Origin: Saccharofermentans sp. | GTDB taxonomy: Bacteria > Bacillota > Clostridia > Saccharofermentanales > Saccharofermentanaceae | Assembly: GCA_024691325.1 (NCBI GenBank) | Contig: JAILNR010000044.1 | Location: 1-42,614 of the forward strand | Direction: 5' to 3' | DNA: 42,614 bases | Shown: positions 17,514 to 26,400 of the stretch, piece after piece | Position numbering within the stretch: position 1 is the stretch's first letter | Layout of the letters: the number at the start of each line of letters is the position of its first letter | Translations under genes and position numbers: made by a program | Notes under the pieces: generated by a model | What the model saw: only the letters and a program-made list of their open reading frames with translations | Databases searched by the model: none | Told to the model about the DNA's origin: nothing

Positions 17514-18461
17514 ATGGATAAGATAGCAGTATTGATTCCCTGTTATAACGAAGAGAAGACAATCACCAAGGTTGTTAATGATTTTAAGGCAGCTCTGCCT
17601 GATGCGGTTATTTATGTCTATGACAATAATTCATCTGATAAGACGGCTGAACTGGCCGCTTCCGCGGGTGCGGTGGTACGCCACGAATATGTCCAGGGTA
17701 AGGGTAATGTAATCAGACGTATGTTCCGCGAGATAGACGCGAAGTGTTATATCATGACAGACGGTGACGACACCTATCCTGCCGAGTGTGCGGGGAAGTT
17801 AGCCGAGCTCGTTCTTGACAGGAATGTCGATATGGTCGTAGGAGACCGTTTGTCTTCCACATACTATAAGGAGAACAAGAGACCTTTCCATAACTTCGGA
17901 AACAGCCTTGTAAGGAAGAGCATAAATTTATTGTTCCATAACGATATCAAGGATGTCATGACGGGTTACCGCGCTTTCAGTTATGAATTTGCAAAGACTT
18001 TCCCGATACTTTCGGCGGGCTTCGAGATCGAGACTGAGATGAGCATACATGCAGTCGATAAGAATATGCATGTTGAGAACTACGTCATCGAGTACAGAGA
18101 CAGACCTGAAGGAAGCGAATCGAAGCTTAACACTTATTCCGACGGGTTGAAGGTTCTGTGGATGATAGGAAGAATGTACAGGACATATAAGCCGCTGTCT
18201 TTCTTCGGGATCATCTCGTTCATCCTCGCAGCGCTTGCTGTCGGTTTCATGATCCCTGTCTTAAAGACATTCATCGAGACCGGCCTGGTTCCCAAGTATC
18301 CGACGCTCTTTGTCTGCGGATTTACGATGATCGCTGCTATCCAGTCTTTCTTTGCGGGCTTGCAGCTTCAGACTATCGTTCAGCAGAAGCGTCAGGACTT
18401 TGAGCATAATCTTCAGAATGTAAGGACACTTAAGACTATTCTCGAGAAGGTTGAGAAGTGA
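17514..18461 (+). CDS. GT2 polyprenyl-phosphate glycosyltransferase, DPM1-like
   Basis: The 315 residues begin with a GT-A domain: IAVLIPCYNEEKTI, VYDNNSSDKT, GKGNVIRRMF, metal-binding TDGDDTYP and VVGDRLSS. Two membrane helices follow (about 222-245 and 262-285). This layout is that of dolichol/undecaprenyl-phosphate hexosyltransferases, which load a sugar from a nucleotide onto the carrier lipid for use outside the membrane. MTGYRAFS is the usual acceptor-side motif. The start has GAGAGG about 9 bases upstream. It overlaps the next gene by four bases. The most likely partner is the polytopic protein just upstream. Confidence 0.88.
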   Translation: MDKIAVLIPCYNEEKTITKVVNDFKAALPDAVIYVYDNNSSDKTAELAASAGAVVRHEYVQGKGNVIRRMFREIDAKCYIMTDGDDTYPAECAGKLAELVLDRNVDMVVGDRLSSTYYKENKRPFHNFGNSLVRKSINLLFHNDIKDVMTGYRAFSYEFAKTFPILSAGFEIETEMSIHAVDKNMHVENYVIEYRDRPEGSESKLNTYSDGLKVLWMIGRMYRTYKPLSFFGIISFILAALAVGFMIPVLKTFIETGLVPKYPTLFVCGFTMIAAIQSFFAGLQLQTIVQQKRQDFEHNLQNVRTLKTILEKVEK

Positions 18462-19777
18462 GACATAAGCTTCTTCGGATAGTCAGTCTTATTACTCTGG
18501 CGGCTATTGTCCTGCCGCTTACATCGTGTGCTTTTGCATCCTCGCTTATTTACGGGAAGTATAAACTTAGCGGCGACTCTTCTGAATCAAAGGCCCGCTT
18601 TGCTGATGACGTGCTTACACTGGGACAGAAAGGTTCCGGTAAGTGTATCGAAGCTTTTACTATTGATATTAATTCTCCTGACGGAAAGGACATAAGTATC
18701 GCTTACCGATCTCATATACAGGATGCGGGCTGGTACGACTGGGCTCCCGGCGGACAGGAAATCACTTACGCGCAATACTACGGAATAGATACTATTCAGT
18801 TTATGCTCATGGGCAAGGATGCCGGTATGTTTGATATCGAGTACCGCATAGCGGTGGTCGGCGAAGACTGGCAGGAGTGGGTGAGTAACGGGACGATTGC
18901 AGGAATCCCTGAAGTGCACCGTCCCATTGAAGCAGTTGAGATCAAACTTGTTCAGAATGATTCTTATGTTCCTGCTGCCTGGACCATCACTGAGTTTGAT
19001 GATGTTCAGGGCAATCAGGGAATGTTCTATACGATGCGTAACAATGAAGACGGAACGCTGATCGTTGTTGACGGCGGACACGCCGAGAATACGACGCAGG
19101 TAAGATCAGTCATTAATCTTATGGGCGGCCGCGTTGATCATTGGTTCCTGACTCATTACGATGAAGATCACGCCTGTGTTTTCAACGAGATATATGCGGA
19201 TCCTGACGGCATCGAGATCGGTGAAGTCTATGCTACTCCGCTTGATTACGATTACTATATGACTTTCGCGGTTGAACGCTGGTGGGATACACCGTGGGTC
19301 TATGAGCAGTTCCTAAGTCAGACCGAAGGCGATGAGCGTATTCACTATCTTGCAAGAGACGATGTCTTCGAGATAGACGGTCTCACGGTTGAAGTGTTTA
19401 ATTCATATGACGATATCGTAATCGGGACAGGCTCCCCGGATGTCGCCAACTTTGCTTCACTGGTGTTCAAGATATCGGGACAGGAAGACAGTATTCTTTT
19501 CTGCGGCGATGTGTACGGCCAGCTTTGGGTGCTTCTTACCGAGATGTACGGCGACAGGCTTGCTGCCCGTTATGTTCAGCCGGGTCACCACGGCAATAAC
19601 CATGTTGATTCCGAATACTGGAGTGTTGTTAATGCTGATGTGATGTTTTTCGATGGGCCTTCCTGGCTTACCACGAGTGATGACCATGATGCGAAGCGGC
19701 TTATCGAGTGGTGTCACAGCAACGGCATCGAGACATATGAATTTGCCACTGCTCCCAACTGGGTAGCGTTTAACTGA
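18458..19777 (+). CDS. Lipoprotein with ChW-like repeats and metallo-beta-lactamase-fold hydrolase domain
   Basis: The 439-residue product starts at GTG 18458, overlapping the previous stop. Residues 1-24 form a lipoprotein signal with lipobox LTSC, so the protein is anchored outside the cell. Residues about 72-165 contain two segments like clostridial hydrophobic-W (ChW) repeats: AYRSHIQDAGWYDWAPGGQ and EDWQEWVSNGTIAG followed by IEAVEIKLV. From about 190 there is a metallo-beta-lactamase fold: VVDGGHAE, the zinc motif THYDEDHA (about 231-238), ILFCGDVYG and PGHHGNN. The closest general resemblance is to the ComEC-type MBL group, which cut nucleic acids or phosphoesters. Its place in a glycan operon suggests hydrolysis of a wall phosphodiester, but this is inference. 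Its stop abuts the convergent znuB stop. Confidence 0.75.
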   Translation: MRHKLLRIVSLITLAAIVLPLTSCAFASSLIYGKYKLSGDSSESKARFADDVLTLGQKGSGKCIEAFTIDINSPDGKDISIAYRSHIQDAGWYDWAPGGQEITYAQYYGIDTIQFMLMGKDAGMFDIEYRIAVVGEDWQEWVSNGTIAGIPEVHRPIEAVEIKLVQNDSYVPAAWTITEFDDVQGNQGMFYTMRNNEDGTLIVVDGGHAENTTQVRSVINLMGGRVDHWFLTHYDEDHACVFNEIYADPDGIEIGEVYATPLDYDYYMTFAVERWWDTPWVYEQFLSQTEGDERIHYLARDDVFEIDGLTVEVFNSYDDIVIGTGSPDVANFASLVFKISGQEDSILFCGDVYGQLWVLLTEMYGDRLAARYVQPGHHGNNHVDSEYWSVVNADVMFFDGPSWLTTSDDHDAKRLIEWCHSNGIETYEFATAPNWVAFN

Positions 19778-20614
19778 TTACCCCTGCTTTACCGTGGCGC
19801 CTATGCCGCAGCAGATGCCGAATGCGAGTGCATCGACGGCAACTATCGTGGAGCCGACGGGCGTTCCTGCAAGTATCGAGATGATAAGTCCCGCGAGTGC
19901 GCATACGACAGACAGCACCGCAGAGAAGATAGTTACGCTCTTAAAATTCCTGAATATCCTCATCGCGGAAAGTGCAGGGAAGATGACAAGTGCGGAGATA
20001 AGAAGGGAACCCACGAGATTCATCGCAAGCACGATTATTACTGCGATAACAGTCGCGATAAGAAGGTTGTAGATGTCCGTTCTCGTTCCAGCCGCCTTCG
20101 CGAAATTCTCATCAAAAGTCACCGCGAATATCTTGTTATAGAACACAATGAAGATGGCAACAACCACAATCGAGAGTGCGACGCACAGCCACACTTCAGT
20201 TACTGTCAAAGTGAGTATCGAGGTCGAGCCGAACAACGTGCTGCACACGTCTCCCGACAGGTTCGATGAAGGCTTGAAGATGTTCATGATAAGGTATCCG
20301 AATGCAAGTGCGGAGACGGATATCATCGCGATTGCCGCATCACCTTTGATCTTCGCATTCTGTCCTGTTCGAAGGAGCAGTATCGCGCTTATTATCGTGA
20401 CGGGGAGGACCAGAAGCATCTGGTTTGTAAGGTTGCAAACGGAAGCGATCGCCATCGCACCGAAAGCGACGTGGGATAAGCCGTCACCGATGAATGAGAA
20501 TCTTTTGAGTACCAGCGTGACACCGAGCAATGATGAACACAGCGCGATAAGCACGCCTACGATGAGCGCATATCTTACGAAAGGGAACTGCAGGTACATT
20601 ATCAGCGTATCCAT
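19778..20614 (-). CDS. znuB: Zinc ABC transporter permease ZnuB/AdcB
   Basis: The 278-residue membrane protein has about eight hydrophobic segments and matches the ABC-3 family of zinc/manganese importers: RYALIVGVLIALCSSLLG near the start, FIGDGLSHVAFGAMAIA (the conserved GDGLSH motif) and SALVIFPALSAM. A good ribosome site (GAGGAGGG) lies 6 bases before the ATG, inside the end of znuC, with which it overlaps by 13 bases. It is the last gene of the zur-znuA-znuC-znuB operon and has no terminator of its own. Its stop codon directly abuts the convergent lipoprotein stop. Confidence 0.93.
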   Translation of the reverse strand: MDTLIMYLQFPFVRYALIVGVLIALCSSLLGVTLVLKRFSFIGDGLSHVAFGAMAIASVCNLTNQMLLVLPVTIISAILLLRTGQNAKIKGDAAIAMISVSALAFGYLIMNIFKPSSNLSGDVCSTLFGSTSILTLTVTEVWLCVALSIVVVAIFIVFYNKIFAVTFDENFAKAAGTRTDIYNLLIATVIAVIIVLAMNLVGSLLISALVIFPALSAMRIFRNFKSVTIFSAVLSVVCALAGLIISILAGTPVGSTIVAVDALAFGICCGIGATVKQG

Positions 20615-21291
20615 TGTTTTCCCTCCTCGGACTTTAAGTACTCTTCTTTGGTGCCGAAGAATATGTTATCTCCGACGTGAAGTATGTGTGACGCGAAGCG
20701 CAGTGCCTCCGCGATATCATGCGAGATCATGATGATCGTGACGCCTTCTTTGTTAAGTTCCGCGATCAAAGAATACATCTCGGATGCGACCTTGGGATCA
20801 AGACCGGATACGGGTTCATCGAGCAAAAGGATCTTGCGTGTCGCACAAAGCGCACGTGCAAGCAATACTCTTTGCTGCTGGCCTCCGGATAAGTCGCGGT
20901 AGCTCCTGTCGGCAAGATCCATGATATCCATTCTCTTCATGTTCTCTTCGGAAAGTTTCCTCTCTTCTTTACGGTAGAACGGGCGCAGTCCCATGCGTCC
21001 CTGGCAGCCTGACAGAACGATCTCACGCACTGAAGCGGGAAAGTCCTTCTGGACAACTGTCTGCTGGGGAAGATAACCAATCTCATTCTTTCTTAATCCG
21101 TCGCCGACCTCGATGCTTCCGCCGACTGCGGGCTCGAGTCCTAACAGCGTCTTCATGAGTGTCGTCTTGCCTGAGCCGTTCTCTCCGACGATACAAAGGT
21201 AATCGCCCGCATCAACCTTGAAGTTGATGCCCTCGGCAACTGCACGCGATTCGTATCCGACCGCAAGGTTTTTGACCGTAAGAAGTGACAT
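20602..21291 (-). CDS. znuC: Zinc ABC transporter ATPase ZnuC/AdcC
   Basis: The 229 residues form a compact ABC ATPase with Walker A GENGSGKTTL, Q-loop GYLPQQ, signature LSGGQQQR, Walker B ILLLDEP and switch His in ISHD. Length and the IGYLPQ segment fit the metal-importer ATPase family. It begins with ATG overlapping the znuA stop by one base and ends 13 bases into znuB. It should power uptake of the metal delivered by ZnuA. Confidence 0.93.
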   Translation of the reverse strand: MSLLTVKNLAVGYESRAVAEGINFKVDAGDYLCIVGENGSGKTTLMKTLLGLEPAVGGSIEVGDGLRKNEIGYLPQQTVVQKDFPASVREIVLSGCQGRMGLRPFYRKEERKLSEENMKRMDIMDLADRSYRDLSGGQQQRVLLARALCATRKILLLDEPVSGLDPKVASEMYSLIAELNKEGVTIIMISHDIAEALRFASHILHVGDNIFFGTKEEYLKSEEGKQWIR

Positions 21292-22268
21292 CAGGAGAGC
21301 GCCTCCGTCAATATGTTAAGGTTGTCTTCCATGGCGGATAAGTAGGTAACTCCGTTAGCTGCATCAGCTGAAGTAACTGACTGCATTGAGTTCATAGTAA
21401 GTATCTGCACATCTGAGGAAGAGGCATTAGACACGATAGTCTCCGCGATCCTTTGGTCAGAACCGTCTATCGTAAGAACTGCGTGAAGGCCTAATTCGTC
21501 GACCTTCTGCGCGAGGAAAGTTATCGTCTCGAATGATGCTTCCGTCTCTGCGGAGCATCCTGCGAATGCCGCATAGTAGTTAAGTCCGTAATCATCAGTT
21601 AAATAGCGGAAAGGGAAGCGGTCGCCGAACAGGATCGTGTCGGTACTGCCGCCTGCAACTGCATCAGTAAAACGCGCATCAAGCGCCGTTAATTCATCAT
21701 TATATGAAGCCGCATTAGCAGCATATGTATCCGCATTATCAGGATCGGCCTGCGACAGGGCATCTGCGATAGCATCGACGATAACGCCGGCATTACGTAA
21801 AGACAGCCAGACATGCTCATCGAACTCTGTCTCTTCTTCGCCTTCGGATTCCTCTTCATCATCGGCCTGCATGCCTTCGACCACTTCCTCTTCAACGACA
21901 GAAGAGGAGAGAACATCCATCAGGTCGATCACGATCATGTCTTTGTTGACCGCCTGCGAGAGTGCATCCGCGACCCACTGGTCCGACTCGCCGCCGACGT
22001 AAACGAATACATCACATGTGCCGATCAAAGTGATATCTGAAACAGAAGGCTGATAGCTGTGTATATCGACACCATTATCTACGAGCATGGTTACTTCCGC
22101 CCCTGCAGGGTTGTCGCCTAATACGTTCATTACCCAGTCGTACTCGGGGAAGATAGTCGTGACTACAGTAAGCTTGCCGTCATCGGCACCGGGTACGCTG
22201 CATGCGCTGAACACCCCTGCCGTCATTACAGCCGCTGTCATTACTGATACTATTTTTCTTAACTGCAT
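21291..22268 (-). CDS. znuA: Zinc-binding lipoprotein ZnuA/AdcA-like, with acidic loop
   Basis: The 325-residue solute-binding protein of the cluster A-I (ZnuA) family has a lipoprotein signal (FSACS, about residue 22). The first-lobe ligand region is VDIHSYQPS. The second His is in DEHVWLS after a highly acidic stretch (about 128-148, EEE, DDEEESEGEEE). The second-lobe ligand region reads FGDRFPFRYL, where many ZnuA proteins have a His, and the last is TIDGSDQ. The acidic insert takes the place of the His-rich loop of other ZnuA proteins. GGAG lies 9 bases before the ATG. It overlaps the regulator gene by ten bases. Zinc is the likely metal from context; manganese cannot be excluded. Confidence 0.88.
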   Translation of the reverse strand: MQLRKIVSVMTAAVMTAGVFSACSVPGADDGKLTVVTTIFPEYDWVMNVLGDNPAGAEVTMLVDNGVDIHSYQPSVSDITLIGTCDVFVYVGGESDQWVADALSQAVNKDMIVIDLMDVLSSSVVEEEVVEGMQADDEEESEGEEETEFDEHVWLSLRNAGVIVDAIADALSQADPDNADTYAANAASYNDELTALDARFTDAVAGGSTDTILFGDRFPFRYLTDDYGLNYYAAFAGCSAETEASFETITFLAQKVDELGLHAVLTIDGSDQRIAETIVSNASSSDVQILTMNSMQSVTSADAANGVTYLSAMEDNLNILTEALS

Positions 22269-22666
22269 TCTTCACACACTCCATAGAAAACTGTTCTTAA
22301 CGGGTCGAGCTTGAACTTATGCTCTTCCATAAGATGCGCCCCGATCTCCTCGAGCTCATCACAATGCATGTGTATGAGCTTTCCGCACTTCTCGCACTTG
22401 CAGTGGAAGCACACATGATCCTCGTGGTGGACATCACCAACGAACTCGAAGCACGCGGGACTGTTAAGGTCGATCGTGTATTTGTTAAGCACACCCTCAT
22501 CAACGAGGTTTTCAAGCTGCCTGTAAACTGTGGACTTGCCGATAGGGGCTCCGTTCTGCTCCACGTATTTGCAGACATCAGCAGCCGTGACGTGCCCCTG
22601 CACCCCATCGAAAAACTTAATAAGGAAATCCCTCTGCTTGGTTTTGTACTTTGACCTTGAAGCCAT
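22259..22666 (-). CDS. zur: Fur-family metal regulator, probably Zur
   Basis: The 135-residue protein is typical in length for Fur-family repressors. A winged helix (about 1-80) includes GHVTAADVCKYVEQ and GKSTVYRQLENLVDEG, the recognition helix. The dimer domain has HHEDHVCFHCKCEKCGKLIHMHC and a second Cys pair, CEEC, at the end, giving the structural zinc site. Genomic position at the head of znuACB argues for zinc as its signal. The minus strand shows GAGG about 8 bases before the ATG and a strong promoter (TTGACT, 17 bases, TATAAT). An inverted repeat at 22685-22747 brackets that promoter and is its likely operator. TetR lies divergently. Confidence 0.9.
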   Translation of the reverse strand: MASRSKYKTKQRDFLIKFFDGVQGHVTAADVCKYVEQNGAPIGKSTVYRQLENLVDEGVLNKYTIDLNSPACFEFVGDVHHEDHVCFHCKCEKCGKLIHMHCDELEEIGAHLMEEHKFKLDPLRTVFYGVCEECS

Positions 22667-22684
22667 TCAGCAATACCTCGAAAA

Positions 22685-22747
22685 TGAGAATCGGTCCCAA
22701 TTATAACTGCGCACCATAACAAAGTCAATATTTGGGATTCGTTCTCA
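22685..22747. promoter_or_regulatory. Inverted-repeat operator candidate between zur and tetR
   Basis: TGAGAATCGGTCCCAA on the plus strand (22685-22700) and TGAGAACGAATCCCAA on the minus strand (22732-22747) share TGAGAANNNNTCCCAA. The arms face each other across 31 bases. One sits on the start-site side of the zur -10; the other lies upstream of the zur -35 and at the -35 position of tetR. This arrangement fits control of both divergent genes by Zur, the TetR protein or both. Confidence 0.5.
22700..22728 (-). promoter_or_regulatory. Promoter of the zur-znuACB operon
   Basis: On the minus strand, TTGACT (22723-22728) and a perfect TATAAT (22700-22705) are 17 bases apart. The start codon is at 22666, giving a leader of about 27 bases with a ribosome site. 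Confidence 0.8.
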
Positions 22748-22760
22748 AATTGCGTTTATA

Positions 22761-22769
22761 TGCTATAAT
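22761..22769 (+). promoter_or_regulatory. Extended -10 promoter seven bases before tetR
   Basis: TGCTATAAT is a perfect extended -10. It ends at 22769 and the ATG is at 22777, with no Shine-Dalgarno sequence between. The predicted start of transcription (about 22776) is next to the ATG, so the message may be leaderless. Confidence 0.65.
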
Positions 22770-22776
22770 TCTATCT

Positions 22777-23331
22777 ATGAATCACGCAGACCCTAAGACT
22801 ATCAAGAATATAAATGCCGCAGCCCTGAAGGAGTTCATCGCGAACGGATATAAGAATGCATCGCTGCGTTCCATCGCACGTGAGGCGGGAGTAACCACAG
22901 GTGCTTTCTATGGTTATTACAAAAGTAAGGAAGTACTCTTTGCAAGTATCGTCGATGAGCATGCTGAGTATTTAAGAAAACTCTTCAGTGCGGATTCGGG
23001 TGAGAGCTACGAAGACTTCGGCAAGTCGAGGATGACGCGTCTTATCGTGTACACATTCGATAATATAGACGGCGTGAGACTTCTTGTAAGCGGTTCCGAG
23101 GGAACAAAGTATGCAGACTTCTTCCATGAACTGACTGAACTTATGGCAGAAGGATTGAAGCCGTATAGCAAAGATCTTAATCTTGAATTCATCCACTCTC
23201 TTATAAGCGGACTGTTCGCATCCTACTGCGAACTTGTTGTACACGATGCGGGGCGCTGCAAGGCGGGCAATGCGATGCATACGCTTTGGAAGTTCTATGA
23301 AGCGGGATGGGACAAGATATTGACAAACTGA
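22777..23331 (+). CDS. TetR-family transcriptional regulator
   Basis: The 184-residue protein starts at ATG 22777, giving MNHADPKTIKNI; longer readings run through the promoter. The DNA-binding domain (about 8-55) has ALKEFIANGYKNASLRSIAREAGVTTGAFYGYYKSKEVLF, with the recognition helix at VTTGAFYGYY. The rest is a helical ligand and dimer domain of unknown effector. It is transcribed away from zur-znuACB, whose shared inverted repeat it may bind. It also lies just upstream of gltBD, whose predicted -35 is in its last codons. Its target could therefore be either neighbour or itself. Confidence 0.9.
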   Translation: MNHADPKTIKNINAAALKEFIANGYKNASLRSIAREAGVTTGAFYGYYKSKEVLFASIVDEHAEYLRKLFSADSGESYEDFGKSRMTRLIVYTFDNIDGVRLLVSGSEGTKYADFFHELTELMAEGLKPYSKDLNLEFIHSLISGLFASYCELVVHDAGRCKAGNAMHTLWKFYEAGWDKILTN

Positions 23332-23348
23332 TTTCTTAGGTTTATAAA
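23320..23348 (+). promoter_or_regulatory. Promoter for the gltBD leader
   Basis: TTGACA (23320-23325) and TATAAA (23343-23348) are separated by exactly 17 bases. The -35 is inside the last codons of tetR. Transcription would start near 23355, just before the hairpin at 23367-23417 and about 104 bases before gltB. Confidence 0.7.
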
Positions 23349-23366
23349 TTAGTCAACATTTTAAGC

Positions 23367-23417
23367 AACGGCGCTTATTCATGAAGGTCAATACCTTCGG
23401 GATAAGTGCCGTTTTTT
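23367..23417 (+). terminator. Leader hairpin with U-run: tetR terminator or gltB attenuator
   Basis: A 14-bp outer stem (AACGGCGCTTATTC with GGATAAGTGCCGTT, two G-U pairs) and a 6-bp inner stem (GAAGGT/ACCTTC around CAAT) are followed by six T. It is a strong intrinsic terminator. It lies after tetR but also downstream of the only good gltB promoter I can see. It may therefore stop gltB transcripts unless antiterminated. No convincing promoter is visible between it and gltB. Confidence 0.85.
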
Positions 23418-23458
23418 GTTGCTCAAAATGACTACGATCATAAGCGAGGAGTGACGTT

Positions 23459-26400
23459 ATGATTAACAACTACAGGGAAATGCGCCCCTATGAGCAAGAC
23501 GGACTTTACAGTCCCCAAAACGAACATGAGAACTGCGGTATCGGTGCCGTCGTAAAGATCGACGGTCAAAAGACACGCCGCGTAGTTGAGGATGCTTTAA
23601 GGATCGTCGAGACATTGGAACATAGAGCGGGTAAGGATGCCGAAGGCAAGACCGGTGACGGTGTCGGTATTCTCCTTCAGATCTCGCATGAGTTTTTCTC
23701 AAAAGTAATGAACGGCTTAGGTGGCGAAGGCACCTACGGAATCGCGATGCTCTTTATGCCTCAGGGGCAAAGTCAGGCGAAGGCTGCACAGGATGTTTTC
23801 GAGCAGGTGTGTGCTGATGAAGGATTGCCGTTTATCGGCTGGCGTGAAGTGCCGGTCAATCCCGATGTGCTAGGCTCGCGTGCAAGAGAGTCGATGCCGC
23901 GCATCATGCAGGCTTTTGTGGGTATTCCCGAGGGGGTTAACAAGGGAATTGATTTTGACAGGAAGCTTTATACAGCACGAATGATTTATGAGAAGCGTAA
24001 TGAGGACACTTATGTGTGCTCTTGCTCGAGCAGGACTATCGTTTACAAGGGTATGTTCCTCGTAAACGAACTGCGTACTTTCTATAAGGATCTCTCCGGC
24101 CCGGATTACGTGTCGGCAATAGGTATCGTTCACTCCAGGTTTTCAACCAACACGAATCCGAGCTGGCAGAGATCTCACCCTTACAGACTTATAGTTCATA
24201 ACGGTGAGATCAATACTATAACGGGTAACATGAACAAGATGCTCTCACGTGAGGGAATATTCCACTCACGTCACCTGGAGGAGAGATTAAATGACATATA
24301 CCCGATGCTTGACGTGAACGGATCTGACTCCGCGCGTCTCGATAACACTTTGGAATTCATGATGATGTCGGGTATGCCGCTCCCGCTGGCTGTTATGGTC
24401 ACGGTGCCGGAACCCTGGCAGCATATCGATACGATGTCGCGTGCACGCAGGGCTTTCTGCCAGTACTACGCGACAATGATGGAGCCCTGGGACGGACCTG
24501 CTTCTATCATCTTTACTGACGGCGATAAAGTGGGTGCCGTTCTTGACCGTAACGGTCTTCGTCCGTCCCGTTACATGGAGACTTCAGACGGTTATCTTAT
24601 CCTCGCTTCCGAGGTGGGTGCACTTGATGATGTACCCGAGGAGACGATCGTTAAGAAGGACCGCTTAAGGCCGGGAAGGATGCTTCTTGTTGATACACAG
24701 GAAGGACGCGTTATCTCTGATGAGGAGATAAAGGAATCGTATGCAGCAAGAAGACCTTACGGAGAGTGGCTCGATAAGATGCTCGTTAACCTTTCCGAGA
24801 TCGCTATCCCTAACAAGAAGACGCCTGTTACTTCAGGAGCCGAATTAAGAAGTCTGCAAAAAGCATTCGGATTTAATTACGAGACGATCAATCACGAACT
24901 TATCCCTATGTGCCTTAACGGCAGCGAGCCGATCACATCGATGGGTATCGATGTGCCGGTTCCGCCGCTGTCGGATAAGAGGCCGCCTTTGTTTGATTAC
25001 TTTAAGCAGAAGTTCGCGCAGGTTACAAACCCGCCTATCGATTCAATCCGCGAGTCTATCATTACCGATACTTCAGTGTATGTCGGAATGAGCGGCAACA
25101 TACTCGAGGATAATGAGAAGAACTGCCGCGTCCTTAAGATACATAATCCCATCTTAAGCAACTCTGACTTAATGAAGATCAGAAATTCTGATTACGAGGG
25201 GCTGAAGACATACGATATCTCGATGCTCTATTCGCGTGAGGAAGGACTTTCTTCTGCCATTAAGTCTTTGTACCGACAGGCAGACAAGGCTCATGAGGAA
25301 GGGGCAACGATACTCCTGCTTACAGACCGCGGAGTCGACCGCGAGCACTGCGCGATACCGTCGCTTCTTGCTGTTGCAGCACTCGAGACTTACCTCATCC
25401 GCACGCGTATGAATACTGCGATGTCGATAATCATCGAGACTGCGGAGCCTACTGAGGTGCATCATTTCGCGACGCTTCTGGGCTTCGGCGCAAGTGCCGT
25501 AAATCCTTACCTTGCACTCGATACCATTAAGGACCTGATCGAGCGCGGCCTCATCGAAAAGGATTACACCCAGGCTTGCGTTTCCTACATCAACGCTCTT
25601 GTCACGGGTATTGTTAAGATCTCGTCGAAGATGGGAATCTCGACTTTGCAGTCCTATCAGGGCAGTAAGATCTTCGAGGCTTTGGGTGTGGGAAAGGAAC
25701 TTATGGATGAGTACTTCCCCGATACTGACAGCAGGATCGGAGGAATCACATTGTCCGATATCGAAGAGCGCACTCTAGCTTTGCATGATGCGGCATTCGA
25801 TCCCGAGCAGCTTGATACGGATTCCGGACTCGATGTTAAGGGATGGCACCGTTCGCGTTCAGGAGGTGAGGAGCATCTTTATACACCCGAGACGATCCAC
25901 TTGCTTCAGCTTGCTACATGGAATAACGACTACGAGACATTTAAGAAATTCTCGGAGGCGATAAATAACGAGAGCAGGAATATAACGATCCGTTCCGCGC
26001 TTGATTTTAAGTTACCTTCAGACGGTGGAATACCGGTTGATGAAGTCGAGAGTGTTGATTCTATCGTGCACCGTTTCAAGACCGGTGCAATGAGCTACGG
26101 TTCAATCTCCAAAGAAGCTCATGAATGTATGGCGATCGCTATGAATATGATCGGCGGCCGTTCGAATTCAGGTGAGGGAGGAGAAGAGCCTGAGAGGATC
26201 GAGTCGAAGGGCACACCCGTGAACCGTAATTCTGCTATCAAGCAGGTGGCTTCGGGAAGATTCGGTGTTACATCTGAGTATCTCCTGTCTGCAGATGAGA
26301 TTCAGATCAAGATGGCTCAGGGCGCGAAGCCCGGTGAAGGCGGACACCTTCCTGCGAAGAAGGTTTATCCATGGATCGCGAAGACGCGTCACTCGACTCC

